From the NCBI GenBank assembly GCA_964577315.1, contig CAZNYT010000002.1, positions 10,903-74,902 on the forward strand: a stretch of DNA of 64,000 nt, written 5' to 3'. The notes below the pieces were generated by a model. That model saw only the letters and a program-made list of their open reading frames with translations. It had not been told where the DNA came from and searched no databases. The DNA comes from Desulfonatronospira sp964577315. Lineage in GTDB: Bacteria; Desulfobacterota; Desulfovibrionia; Desulfovibrionales; Desulfonatronovibrionaceae. Positions 1 through 9,200 of the stretch are shown here, in pieces (position 1 is the first letter of the stretch; every line of letters begins with the position of its first letter). Made by a program: the position numbers and the translations under genes.

Positions 1-453
1 CACCATGGTCAAGGCGTTTTCAGCTTTCTCCTGCCTCTTGGATTTCTCCTCGCCTTGAACTTCAAGGCCGAACTCAACATTATCCAGTACTGTACGGTGG
101 GGGAACAGGGCAAAATGCTGAAACACCATTCCGAATTTCTGACGCCTGAAATCCCGCAATTCAGTGGAGTCCAGCTTCTGCACCTCCTGGCCGTCTACGT
201 ATATTTCCCCGGCAGTGGGCTCAAAAAGTCTGTTGATGCAGCGAACCAAGGTAGACTTCCCGCTCCCGGACAAACCCATAACCACCACGGTTTCGCCCTC
301 GGCAACGCTAAAGGAAACCCCTCCCACGGCTACCACATGGCCTGTCTGTTGATAAATCTCCGGAAACGACACCCCTTGATAGAAAAGATCCAGAGCCTTT
401 TCAGGGGAATCACCAAAAATCTTGACCACATTGTTAAGCTCAATCTTATCCAT
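1..453 (-). CDS. proV: Glycine betaine/proline-type ABC transporter ATP-binding protein, partial
   Basis: The gene enters from the left edge, so only the first 151 codons are present and the 3' end is missing. It would power uptake of osmoprotectants such as glycine betaine at the inner membrane. An N-terminal extension of about 40 residues precedes the ATPase core, as in ProV/OpuAA. The Walker A motif GLSGSGKST is followed by VRCINRL, and the Q-loop is FQHFALFPH, both characteristic of this subfamily. The start is the ATG at 451-453 with a weak AGG upstream. The signature motif, Walker B and any CBS domains lie outside the window, so the substrate is inferred from N-terminal similarity alone. 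Confidence 0.85.
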   Translation of the reverse strand, partial: MDKIELNNVVKIFGDSPEKALDLFYQGVSFPEIYQQTGHVVAVGGVSFSVAEGETVVVMGLSGSGKSTLVRCINRLFEPTAGEIYVDGQEVQKLDSTELRDFRRQKFGMVFQHFALFPHRTVLDNVEFGLEVQGEEKSKRQEKAENALTMV

Positions 454-961
454 AACAAACCTGCAACTTTAAATAGTATAGCATATACCCCTCGGCTGAT
501 TCGGACTTGTTATCATATTCCAAAAGGATGTCAAGCCACCCCTGTATTACGTAATCAAGCCCCTGTCCAATTGTTTTTTGTCCGGCACATGCCATAATAC
601 TTTTCAATAGGGATTTATATCCTGTTTTTTTCAAAAAAAGCAAAGATTTTGTGCAATAGGCACCCTCTCTCTTTACCATCCCCAATATGGCAACGGTTCT
701 TGACGAGCTTTTCAATTTGAAATATATTTATTTATTTTCATAGCCGTGAAATCGAGCTCTCAAGGGGCTCTTGCAAAACCTGCTGGGCACTGCTGGCATG
801 TCCCAATCTTAAGCCCTTTGCATTACATGCTCCGTGTGCCTGTCTTCGGTCCGCGCCAAGACCTTTACCGGCTTTGCACCCTGTTGCCTGATTTTTTCAA
901 GAATATGCTCAACACTTAACCCTGACTCTATTCGAGCCAAGTTCAAACCAGTATCAAGATT
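454..961. other. Intergenic region between divergent proV and lysS
   Basis: About 500 bases without a convincing gene. It must carry the promoters for proV (leftward) and lysS (rightward), but I see no clear -35/-10 pair. A minus-strand reading frame crosses the start of lysS and continues to 809; its last 50 codons look protein-like, but nothing identifies them. T-rich and A-rich runs at 625-650 and 715-740 lack a clear hairpin. Confidence 0.4.
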
Positions 962-2488
962 ATGAAAAACTTCGATTCCAAATCCGCTCCCTCCGGGGAC
1001 TCCAACGAAAACCAGATACTTAGGCACCGGCAACAAAAGGCCCAATTCCTTGAAGAGCAAGGGATAGACCTCTTCCCCAACAATTTCCGCAAGGACACCG
1101 ACATCTCCGAGATCCACCAGGAAGCAGGTAGCCTTGACGCCTCGGAGCTGGAGGATAGTTCCCGGGAACATACCGTGGCAGGCCGGATCATGGCCCTGCG
1201 CTCCTTTGGAAAGGTCACCTTTGTACACATCCAGGACCACAGCAGCAAGATCCAGGTATTCGCTCAAAGAGACGTCCTGGGCGAACACCAGTATCAGATA
1301 TTTAAAAAGTTCGATATCGGGGATATCATCGGGGTAACCGGAACCCTGTTCCGGACCAAGACCGAAGAATTGACCATAAAGGCGGACAAAATCCAGCTTT
1401 TGGCCAAATCCATGCGGCCCCTGCCGGAAAAATACCACGGCCTAAAGGACGTGGAAACCCGTTACCGCCAGAGATACCTGGACCTGTTGTTCAATCCCTC
1501 CTCCCGGGAAATCTTCATGACCCGGGCCAGAATTATCCGCTTGCTGCGCGATTTCCTGGACAACAAGGGGTTCACCGAGATGGAAACCCCCATGATGCAG
1601 ATCATCCCGGGCGGCGCCACTGCCCGCCCCTTCAAGACCCATCACAATGCCCTGGACATGGAGCTATTTTTGCGGGTGGCTCCGGAGCTGTACCTGAAGA
1701 GGCTCCTAGTGGGCGGTTTTGAAAAGGTCTACGAGATCAATCGCAACTTCCGTAACGAGGGCATCTCCACCCAGCACAACCCGGAATTCACCATGCTGGA
1801 GTTCTACTGGGCCTACGTGGATTTCAGGGATCTGATGAGCTTCACCGAGGAAATGATCACCTCCCTGGTTCATTCCGTCCTGGGCAAAAGCGCAATCACT
1901 TATCAAGGGCAAAGTATCGATTTCAGCCCGCCTTGGCCCAAGCTGTCCTTCTACCAGGCCCTGCAAGATCTGGGCGGTTTAACGCAGGCAGATTATCAGG
2001 AACCGGAACGGGCCAGGAACCTGGTTCTCAACAAAGGGGAAAACGTGGCCCCCCAAGAGAAACTGGGCAAGATCCAGGAAAAGCTCTTTGATCTGTTCGT
2101 GGAACCCCATCTGTTCCAACCCCATTTCATATACCACTACCCCACGGAGATTTCGCCCCTGTCCCGGCGCAACGATGAAGACCCCAGCATAACGGATCGT
2201 TTTGAGCTGTTTATCGCCGGCCGGGAGATAGCCAACGCCTTTTCCGAGCTCAACGATCCCGTGGATCAAAAAAAGCGTTTCATGGAGCAGATCCAGGAAA
2301 AGGAAGCCGGGGATCTTGAGGCCCATTACATGGACCAGGATTATATTCGGGCCCTGGAACACGGCATGCCTCCTGCCGGAGGGGCAGGCATAGGTATCGA
2401 TCGCCTGGTCATGCTGCTCACAGATACCGCCTCCATCCGGGAAGTCATCCTTTTCCCGCTCCTTCGCCCGGAAGGTGATTCAAGCTGA
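962..2488 (+). CDS. lysS: Lysyl-tRNA synthetase (class II)
   Basis: Attaches lysine to tRNA-Lys in the cytoplasm. The 508-residue length is normal for bacterial LysS. An N-terminal OB-fold anticodon-binding domain (about residues 60-160) is followed by the class II catalytic core. Motif 2 is visible as FRNEGIS followed by HNPEFTMLEFYWAY, and motif 3 as GAGIGIDRLVMLLT near the C terminus. The stop codon overlaps the start of the lolC/E-type gene, so it appears to lead the envelope operon. That lysS-lol-bam order is common in Desulfovibrio-like genomes. Confidence 0.97.
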   Translation: MKNFDSKSAPSGDSNENQILRHRQQKAQFLEEQGIDLFPNNFRKDTDISEIHQEAGSLDASELEDSSREHTVAGRIMALRSFGKVTFVHIQDHSSKIQVFAQRDVLGEHQYQIFKKFDIGDIIGVTGTLFRTKTEELTIKADKIQLLAKSMRPLPEKYHGLKDVETRYRQRYLDLLFNPSSREIFMTRARIIRLLRDFLDNKGFTEMETPMMQIIPGGATARPFKTHHNALDMELFLRVAPELYLKRLLVGGFEKVYEINRNFRNEGISTQHNPEFTMLEFYWAYVDFRDLMSFTEEMITSLVHSVLGKSAITYQGQSIDFSPPWPKLSFYQALQDLGGLTQADYQEPERARNLVLNKGENVAPQEKLGKIQEKLFDLFVEPHLFQPHFIYHYPTEISPLSRRNDEDPSITDRFELFIAGREIANAFSELNDPVDQKKRFMEQIQEKEAGDLEAHYMDQDYIRALEHGMPPAGGAGIGIDRLVMLLTDTASIREVILFPLLRPEGDSS

Positions 2489-3720
2489 TGCGTTTCGAAT
2501 TCTTTATTGCACTTCGCTATCTGAGGGCCAAAAAAGAACAGGCCTTTATCTCGGTAATCTCGCTTTTGTCCGTCTTGGGTGTCGCCCTGGGCGTGGCCGC
2601 CCTTATCATTGTCCTGGGAGTAATGAACGGTTTTAGCGAGAACCTCAGGGAAAAGATCCTGGGACTGAACGCCCATGTCATTGTGGGCAGCCACACCGGT
2701 ACCATAGAGGACTACGGTCAACTGATCCAGAAAGTTGAGGAGATCCCGGGTGTAAACAGCGCCACCCCCTTTGTCTACTCCGAGGTCATGTTAAGCAACC
2801 CCGGGGGAGTAAAAGGCGTGGTCATGCGCGGCATAGACCCCGGAGGTGCGGATCGTGTCCTGGAGCTGGACCAGGAAATGGTCCAGGGATCGGTCTTTGA
2901 CCTGAAAAACGACCAGGAGGACTTTCCGGGCATAATAGTGGGACAACAACTAGCCTCCAGGCAAAACATCTCGGTGGGAGACAGGGTAAATATTTTGGCG
3001 CCCTCTGGGGAAAGCACCGCTGCCGGATTTACTCCCAAAGTGGAATCCTTCCAGGTCCAAGGCGTCTTCAGTACCGGGATGCAAGAATACGACACCTCTT
3101 TTGCCTACACCACCATCCCGGCAGCCCAGGAAATCTTGGGATTCACCCGGGATCTGGTCACCGGCATGGAAATTCGCCTTCACGATGTAGACCAGGCTCA
3201 TGAATTATCCGAACGGATCACCCAGAGCCTGGGCGGTTATCCGTATTACGTGCGCAACTGGAAGGAAATGAACGAAAACCTTTTTGCCGCCCTGGAACTG
3301 GAAAAACTCGCCATGGGCGTTATTCTAACCATGATCATACTGGTGGCATCCTTCAGCATTATCACCGCCCTGATCATGCTGGTCATGGAAAAACGCAAGG
3401 ACATAGCCATACTCATGTCCATGGGCACCACCAGGAGAATGGTGCGCAACATCTTTATTTTTCTGGGCCTTATGATCGGGGCCCTGGGCACTGCCCTGGG
3501 TTTTGCCGTGGGCTTGGGCGGTTGCTATCTTCTGGAGAATTACCAGTTCATCCAATTACCTGCGGATGTCTATTTCATGGATCATTTGCCGGTACTTCTG
3601 CACACCCGGGACTTGATCATCATAGCCCTGGCAGCCATGGTGCTTTGTTTCCTGGCCACCATTTACCCTGCGCGCAAGGCTTCCAGGCTGAATCCGGCAG
3701 AGGCTTTAAGGCATGAATGA
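2488..3720 (+). CDS. lolC: Lipoprotein-releasing ABC transporter permease LolC/LolE
   Basis: Inner-membrane subunit of the Lol machine, which extracts lipoproteins for delivery to the outer membrane. The 410-residue protein has the family layout: one N-terminal membrane segment (about residues 22-48), a large periplasmic MacB-like domain (about 50-265), and three C-terminal membrane segments forming the FtsX domain. The N-terminal FIALRYLRAK is typical of LolC/E. Only one such permease is next to lolD, so it may act as a homodimer, often called LolF. It overlaps lysS by one base and lolD by eight. Confidence 0.93.
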   Translation: MRFEFFIALRYLRAKKEQAFISVISLLSVLGVALGVAALIIVLGVMNGFSENLREKILGLNAHVIVGSHTGTIEDYGQLIQKVEEIPGVNSATPFVYSEVMLSNPGGVKGVVMRGIDPGGADRVLELDQEMVQGSVFDLKNDQEDFPGIIVGQQLASRQNISVGDRVNILAPSGESTAAGFTPKVESFQVQGVFSTGMQEYDTSFAYTTIPAAQEILGFTRDLVTGMEIRLHDVDQAHELSERITQSLGGYPYYVRNWKEMNENLFAALELEKLAMGVILTMIILVASFSIITALIMLVMEKRKDIAILMSMGTTRRMVRNIFIFLGLMIGALGTALGFAVGLGGCYLLENYQFIQLPADVYFMDHLPVLLHTRDLIIIALAAMVLCFLATIYPARKASRLNPAEALRHE

Positions 3721-4399
3721 ACCTTTGTTCCAGCTAAAACAGCTAAGCAAATCCTTTACTTCCGGCCCGGAAACCATCACTGTCCTGGATGGGATAGACT
3801 GGGTGATTGAGCAGGGTCAAACCATTGCTGTCCAAGGAGCCTCTGGCTCCGGCAAAAGTACCTTGCTGCACATCCTGGGCACCCTGGATGAGCCGACCCA
3901 GGGCCAGGTCCTTTTCAGCGGCCGGGATCTGTCCCGGATCAGCCCTGCTCAAAAGGCTGTGCTCAGACGCTCCGAGATGGGATTCATCTTTCAGTTTCAC
4001 CATCTCCTGCCCGAATTTAATACCCTGGAAAATGTGGCCATGCCTGCGATCATAAGCGGAATGCAAAAAAACAAGGCCCATGGCATGGCTTTAACCGCCC
4101 TGGAAAAGGTGGGCCTAAGAGACAGGGCCAAGCAGGACGTGCGAACCCTTTCCGGGGGAGAAAGCCAAAGAGTTGCCCTAGCCAGGGCTATCCTGCCCCA
4201 GCCCAAGGTTCTTTTGGCGGACGAGCCCACTGGCAACCTGGACCAGGCCAAGAGCCAGGAGGTTGGGGAATTGCTTCTGAATTTGAACCATGAGCTTCGT
4301 ATGACCCTGATAGTGGTTACCCACAATCTGGACCTGGCCTCGCGTATGAACATAAATTTCGAAATCAAATCAGGTGAATTATATGCGCTTACCTCCTAA
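3713..4399 (+). CDS. lolD: Lipoprotein-releasing ABC transporter ATPase LolD
   Basis: ATPase that drives lipoprotein release with the adjacent permease. The 228 residues contain Walker A (GASGSGKST), a Q-loop with FQFHHLLPEF, the signature LSGGESQRVALARA and Walker B LLADEPTGNLD. The FHHLLPEF and TALENV-like region is characteristic of the LolD/MacB-type family. It overlaps the upstream permease by eight bases and the start of bamA by 17 bases, indicating translational coupling of lipoprotein export and outer-membrane assembly genes. Confidence 0.96.
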   Translation: MNEPLFQLKQLSKSFTSGPETITVLDGIDWVIEQGQTIAVQGASGSGKSTLLHILGTLDEPTQGQVLFSGRDLSRISPAQKAVLRRSEMGFIFQFHHLLPEFNTLENVAMPAIISGMQKNKAHGMALTALEKVGLRDRAKQDVRTLSGGESQRVALARAILPQPKVLLADEPTGNLDQAKSQEVGELLLNLNHELRMTLIVVTHNLDLASRMNINFEIKSGELYALTS

Positions 4400-7061
4400 G
4401 ACCCTCCTGGCATGGCCTGCCATTTTCCTAGCAGTGGCGCTTTGGGTGCTGCATTTAACAGCAACATCCGGTTTCGCCCAAACCGATGAAGTCCTGGTTT
4501 TGCCCTTTGAGATCAACGCCCCGGATGATATGGATTACCTGGAATCCGGGTTGCCATCCATGCTTACAGAAATCCTGGATGCAAAAGGTGTAGACATGAT
4601 CTCCCCTGAAACTGGCCCCACCCTTATATACCGCGAGGGCATAACCCACCTGGACGTAGATGCAGCCAAGCGTCTAACCCTAGAGGCAGAAGGGCGTTAC
4701 GCGGTTTATGGAACCTTTACACAGGCCGAGGACTATATCAGTCTGGAGGCGCACCTGGTGGATGGACTGGGAGAGAGGGAGCCGGCTTCTTTCCACGTTG
4801 TCCAGGAGGATGTTCTCAACGTCCCTCCTGCAGCGGAGGAACTTGCAGAAAAAATCTACCAGGAGCTATTGCAGGAGGAAAAGATCTCCAGCATTGAAGT
4901 AAAGGGATTTAACGTGCTGGATCCGGAGGTGGTGCTTCTCCGGCTGGATATCCAGGAAGGGGACCCCTACGACGAGGACAAAATCAACCAGGAGATCAAG
5001 CGTATTTTCGACCTGGGCTACTTCGATGATGTCCAAGTCCGGACCCAAGCCACCCCCCAGGGCAAAGAAATCACCCTGGAGGTGGAAGAAAGGCCTTTTA
5101 TCAAGAATATCAAGGTATCCGGGGCAGACGAAATAAGCGAGGATGACATCCTGGAAGCTTTGACCATCAGCACCGGTTCCGTGATCAATCCCCGGATTAT
5201 CAGCGAGGATTTAAGGCGTATCCGGGGGATGTATCGAGAGGATGGATACTACAACGCCACCGTGGATTACGAGGTGGTCAAGGTCGATGACCAGGAAGCG
5301 GACCTGGAGATCAAGATAGATGAAGGGGAGCGCCTTTACATCCGAGGAATAGAAATCCAGGGAGCACAAGAGATCAGTGAAAGCACCCTGAAAGATGAGA
5401 TGGAGCTCAGGACAAGAGGGATATTCTCCTGGATCACAGGTCGGGGGATTCTGCGCGAGGAGCTTTTGGACCGGGATATTGCCGCCATGGAGGCATTTTA
5501 CGCGAACAAGGGATTTATAAACGCCCGGGTGAGTCAGCCGGATATAGAGTATAAAGAGGATGGCATCTACCTCACCTTCCATGTAGAAGAAGGTGATCGC
5601 TATAAAATGGGGGACTTGGATTTTCGCGGGGACCTGCTGGTGGATGCGCAGGATCTGAGGGAAATCACCCGACTGGACGAACTCGGGGAAAAAGAGGAGT
5701 ACTTCAATCGTTCCCAGATGCACCAGGACAGCCAAAACCTGTCCGATTTTTACATGGATTACGGGTATGCCTTCGCCCAGGTGGATCCGGACATGCATGT
5801 GGACGAGGAGGAAAAAAAGGTCAATGTGGTTTACAACCTGAACAAGGGAGAAAAAGTATACATTGGCAGGGTGCTCATAGAAGGCAACCACACCACCCGG
5901 GACAATGTCATACGCAGAGAGCTCCGCCTTACAGACGGGGATCTTTTTAGCAGCACAGACCTGCAAAGATCCAGTCAGGACCTGAGACGCCTGGATTTTT
6001 TTGAACAGGTGGATGTTCAGCCTGTACCCACGGGCCGGGACGACGAAATGGATCTATTGGTCCAGGTGGAGGAAAAATCCACCGGAATGCTTTCTGCAGG
6101 AGCAGGCTATTCCTCATATGACAGCGTCTTTCTCTCGGCCAGGATCCAGGAGCGCAACCTGTTCGGCAAGGGATACCGCCTGAATTTGAGTGGCCAGTTC
6201 GGGGGCAGAACCACTACTTTTGACCTGGATTTCTGGAATCCCAGGGTGCGGGACAGTAGGCTAGGCATGGGAACCAATCTGTACAGCACTGATGATGACT
6301 ACTTTCTATACGACCGGGAGGCCTACGGGGGAAGGCTGAGATTCGCCTACACCGTAGGGGATTACAGCCGCTTGCACTGGCATTACCGCCTGGACAACTA
6401 TGAGCTTACAGATATAGATGAGGATGCCCATCAGAATATTCATGACCGGGAAGGGGAAAACTGGTCCAGCGCGCTTTATACCGCACTTACCCGGGACACC
6501 AGGGACCGGCGCATCAATCCCAGCCAGGGCACCCGCAACACCTTGTCCGCGGAATACGGGGGGGGAGTACTCCAGGGCGACGACAATTTCGCCAAGTTCA
6601 TATTAACCTCAGAGTACTACACCCCAGCCATAGGGAAAAGCATTTTCCATTGGAAGGGCTCCGTGGGGCATGTCATGGAAAACACATCCAAGGACGTTCC
6701 CAATTTCGAGTTGTTCAGACTGGGGGGCATTGGAAGTGTCCGGGGCTACAAGCACCGCAAATTAGCCCCCCGCTTTGATGACGGCGAAGTCAAGGGAGGG
6801 GATACCAAGTTCTATACCAATTTCGAATTGATTCGCCCCTTGAGCGAAGACTTAGGGCTGATGGGGCTTGTCTTTTTTGACGCGGGCAACGTATGGGATA
6901 CCGACGAATCCATGGATCTGGATCTATATACCAGCGTGGGCACAGGCATCCGCTGGTATTCCCCTATGGGACCCATCCGGGTGGAATACGGATATGCCCT
7001 GAACGATCTTGAGGACAGCAGCCGCTCCCAGGTCCACTTCCGGCTGGGACAACAGTTTTAA
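4383..7061 (+). CDS. bamA: Outer membrane protein assembly factor BamA with an extra N-terminal domain
   Basis: Core of the BAM complex, which folds beta-barrel proteins into the outer membrane. The chosen start is the ATG at 4383, six bases after AGGTG; a GTG at 4374 is possible but less well placed. A signal peptide (about residues 1-34) ends near FAQT. Residues about 36-165 form a domain that is not a POTRA, with DEVLVLPFEI and a later RYAVYGTFTQ pattern recalling TolB-N-like or GNA1162-like lipoprotein folds. Five POTRA domains follow from about 168, then a barrel with VRGY in the lid-locking position (GSVRGYKHR) and a terminal aromatic residue. Total about 892 residues, longer than the usual 800. 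Confidence 0.95.
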   Translation: MRLPPKTLLAWPAIFLAVALWVLHLTATSGFAQTDEVLVLPFEINAPDDMDYLESGLPSMLTEILDAKGVDMISPETGPTLIYREGITHLDVDAAKRLTLEAEGRYAVYGTFTQAEDYISLEAHLVDGLGEREPASFHVVQEDVLNVPPAAEELAEKIYQELLQEEKISSIEVKGFNVLDPEVVLLRLDIQEGDPYDEDKINQEIKRIFDLGYFDDVQVRTQATPQGKEITLEVEERPFIKNIKVSGADEISEDDILEALTISTGSVINPRIISEDLRRIRGMYREDGYYNATVDYEVVKVDDQEADLEIKIDEGERLYIRGIEIQGAQEISESTLKDEMELRTRGIFSWITGRGILREELLDRDIAAMEAFYANKGFINARVSQPDIEYKEDGIYLTFHVEEGDRYKMGDLDFRGDLLVDAQDLREITRLDELGEKEEYFNRSQMHQDSQNLSDFYMDYGYAFAQVDPDMHVDEEEKKVNVVYNLNKGEKVYIGRVLIEGNHTTRDNVIRRELRLTDGDLFSSTDLQRSSQDLRRLDFFEQVDVQPVPTGRDDEMDLLVQVEEKSTGMLSAGAGYSSYDSVFLSARIQERNLFGKGYRLNLSGQFGGRTTTFDLDFWNPRVRDSRLGMGTNLYSTDDDYFLYDREAYGGRLRFAYTVGDYSRLHWHYRLDNYELTDIDEDAHQNIHDREGENWSSALYTALTRDTRDRRINPSQGTRNTLSAEYGGGVLQGDDNFAKFILTSEYYTPAIGKSIFHWKGSVGHVMENTSKDVPNFELFRLGGIGSVRGYKHRKLAPRFDDGEVKGGDTKFYTNFELIRPLSEDLGLMGLVFFDAGNVWDTDESMDLDLYTSVGTGIRWYSPMGPIRVEYGYALNDLEDSSRSQVHFRLGQQF

Positions 7062-7178
7062 ACCCAAAACCTGATTTGGACAAATTCTATTGACTGGTAT
7101 GACTGGCGAGTTTAAGCAACAACCAATGTTTCCCAACGACTTTTAACCCCAAACAATCCCACCAAGGAGGGATCTTGA

Positions 7179-7700
7179 ATGAAAAAAACAACCCTTATGT
7201 TAATCCTTTTTTTACTTTTACCCAGCATAGCCCTAGCCGGGAACAAACTGGGCATAGTAGAAGTACAGCGTGTGATAGAAGAGTCCGATCCTGGAGAAAA
7301 GGTCATGGGGGAGCTCACAGTGCACTTTGAGGACATGCGCGCTGATTTGGAACAGGAAAGAGCACAGGTGGAGCAGTTAAGGCAAGAGCTGGAACAACAA
7401 AGCATGGTTCTAAGCGACGAAGCCCAGCAAGAAATGGAATCCGAGCTACAGCAAAAAATCCAGGAGTTCCAGCAGAAATCCCAATCCTATCAAGCCCGGA
7501 TGCAACAAAAAGAACAGGAATTAACTGATCCCATATATGATCTCCTTTTTGACGTAGTCAACGATTATGCAGAGGAAAACGGCTATGACATGGTTTTCAA
7601 CACCCAGGGAAGCGGCTTGATCTATGCCCAGGATGCCATGAACATCACGGACGAGATCATTGAGGAGCTAAACAGGGCCTGGGAAGCCCAAGAAAATTAA
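7179..7700 (+). CDS. skp: Periplasmic chaperone Skp/OmpH
   Basis: Trimeric periplasmic chaperone that holds unfolded outer-membrane proteins on the way to BamA. The 173-residue protein has a clear signal peptide (hydrophobic residues 5-20, cleavage near ALAG) and a long charged, glutamine-rich coiled coil from about 50 to 120. That matches the tentacle architecture of the family. The ribosome site AAGGAGG lies 8-10 bases before the ATG. It sits between bamA and lpxD, the usual place in Gram-negative genomes. Confidence 0.93.
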   Translation: MKKTTLMLILFLLLPSIALAGNKLGIVEVQRVIEESDPGEKVMGELTVHFEDMRADLEQERAQVEQLRQELEQQSMVLSDEAQQEMESELQQKIQEFQQKSQSYQARMQQKEQELTDPIYDLLFDVVNDYAEENGYDMVFNTQGSGLIYAQDAMNITDEIIEELNRAWEAQEN

Positions 7701-7710
7701 GGTAAAACCT

Positions 7711-8742
7711 ATGTGGCTTTCACACCTGGCAAACCTTTTAGGCCTGGAATACACCGGGGAGGATTTGTTTATTTCCGGAGTAAACAATCTGGAAAGCGCC
7801 CAAGGGAATGAGCTTTCCTTTTTGGCGGATTCCAAGTACAGCCATCTTTTGCAAACCACCCGAGCCGGGGCGGTAGTGGTCTCTGAAGAGCACTCGGAAA
7901 AAGTCTCCAGGGCCCTGGTGAGCAAAAATCCATACCTGGATTTCACCCGGGCCATGGAATACTTCGCCTGTGAACAGGGCCTGCAGGAAAGCTGTCCTGA
8001 TCAGGCTTTTATCCATCCCTCTGCCCGGGTAGATCCCACAGCAATCATTCATCCCATGGCTTTTATCGGGGCAGGAGCAGAGATCGGCCCGGAATGCCGC
8101 ATTTTTCCCCACGTTTATATCGGGGAGAACGTAAAAATAGGCCAAGGATGCAAGCTATATCCTCAAGTGAGCCTTATGGCGGACGTGGTTCTGGGTTCCA
8201 GGGTGATTGTCCACGCAGGAACTGTTATCGGCAGTGACGGCTTCGGATATGTCCAGGACGGAGAAACCCGGAAAAAGGTTCCCCAAATGGGCAAGGTGGT
8301 GGTGGAGGACGACGTGGAGATTGGTGCCGGAACCACCATTGACCGGGCGACTCTGGGCGAGACCAGAATCTGCCGGAACACCAAGATCGACAACCTGGTC
8401 CAGATCGCCCACAATGTTCAGGTAGGTGAAAATTGCGTTTTGATCTCGCAGGTGGGCATTTCCGGCAGCACTTCCTTGGGAAAAAATGTTGTTCTGGGAG
8501 GACAGGTGGGTATAGCCGGACACTTGCGCATTGAAGACAATTGCCGGGTGGCAGCCAAATCCGGAGTGGGCAAATCCTTGCCCGCAAACACCGATGCCGG
8601 CGGAATCCCTGCCATGGATCACAGCACTTTTCTGCGCAACTCCGTGCTTCTGCCCAAGCTCTCCCAAATGCATAAAAGGCTCAAGCAACTGGAAAAGGCT
8701 ATTCAGGACAACCCTCGATACCCACAAGGAGATGACCAGTGA
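7711..8742 (+). CDS. lpxD: UDP-3-O-acylglucosamine N-acyltransferase LpxD
   Basis: Third step of lipid A synthesis: transfers an acyl chain to the 2-amino group of UDP-3-O-acylglucosamine. The 343 residues comprise an N-terminal uridine-binding domain and a left-handed parallel beta-helix of hexapeptide repeats from about 105 to 290. The helix carries the catalytic-histidine segment (LVQIAHNVQVG). The C-terminal helix contains LPKLSQMHKRLKQLEK. It begins ten bases after skp and its stop overlaps the GTG start of fabZ. Confidence 0.97.
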   Translation: MWLSHLANLLGLEYTGEDLFISGVNNLESAQGNELSFLADSKYSHLLQTTRAGAVVVSEEHSEKVSRALVSKNPYLDFTRAMEYFACEQGLQESCPDQAFIHPSARVDPTAIIHPMAFIGAGAEIGPECRIFPHVYIGENVKIGQGCKLYPQVSLMADVVLGSRVIVHAGTVIGSDGFGYVQDGETRKKVPQMGKVVVEDDVEIGAGTTIDRATLGETRICRNTKIDNLVQIAHNVQVGENCVLISQVGISGSTSLGKNVVLGGQVGIAGHLRIEDNCRVAAKSGVGKSLPANTDAGGIPAMDHSTFLRNSVLLPKLSQMHKRLKQLEKAIQDNPRYPQGDDQ

Positions 8743-9200
8743 ACACTTCCCCCAGTGAAGTAGCGATCCAGGAGATCTTGGAACTGCTCCCTCACCGCTA
8801 TCCTTTTTTGCTGGTGGATCGGGTACTGGAGCTGGAACCCTTCCAATACCTGAAGGCAGTTAAAAACGTCAGCATTAACGAACCCTTTTTCCAGGGACAT
8901 TTCCCGGACTACCCGGTAATGCCCGGGGTGTTGATCCTGGAATCCCTGGCCCAGGCCGGTGGCATCCTGGTGGCCAAGAGCATCCCGGAACAGATGCAGG
9001 GCAAAATCTTCCTCTTTACCGGAGTGGAAAAGGCTCGCTTCCGCAAACCGGTTTTGCCTGGGGACAGCATGTTTCTGCACATAACCTATGAAAGACACAG
9101 GTCCAGTTTGTGGCGCATGAGCGCACAGGCCCTGGTACAGGACAAAGTGGTGGCAGAGGGCACTTTTTCCGCAACCATCTTAAATAGGGAAGAGCAGTAG
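8739..9200 (+). CDS. fabZ: 3-hydroxyacyl-ACP dehydratase FabZ
   Basis: Dehydrates 3-hydroxyacyl-ACP in fatty acid elongation and competes with LpxA and LpxD for the same substrate pool. The 153-residue hotdog-fold protein has the early LPHRYPFLLVDRV segment, the catalytic-histidine motif GHFPDYPVMPGVL, and the glutamate of ESLAQAGG. The start is a GTG at 8739 inside the lpxD stop region, with AAGGAG seven bases upstream. Confidence 0.97.
   Translation: MNTSPSEVAIQEILELLPHRYPFLLVDRVLELEPFQYLKAVKNVSINEPFFQGHFPDYPVMPGVLILESLAQAGGILVAKSIPEQMQGKIFLFTGVEKARFRKPVLPGDSMFLHITYERHRSSLWRMSAQALVQDKVVAEGTFSATILNREEQ

Noticed and set aside
446..715. Minus-strand frame upstream of proV
   Set aside because: Overlaps the proV start, has no ribosome site and no recognisable domain.
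809..1438. Long minus-strand reading frame across the start of lysS
   Set aside because: Most of it is antisense to conserved lysS codons. Its last 50 codons look protein-like but match nothing I know, and there is no start for a gene of that size outside lysS.
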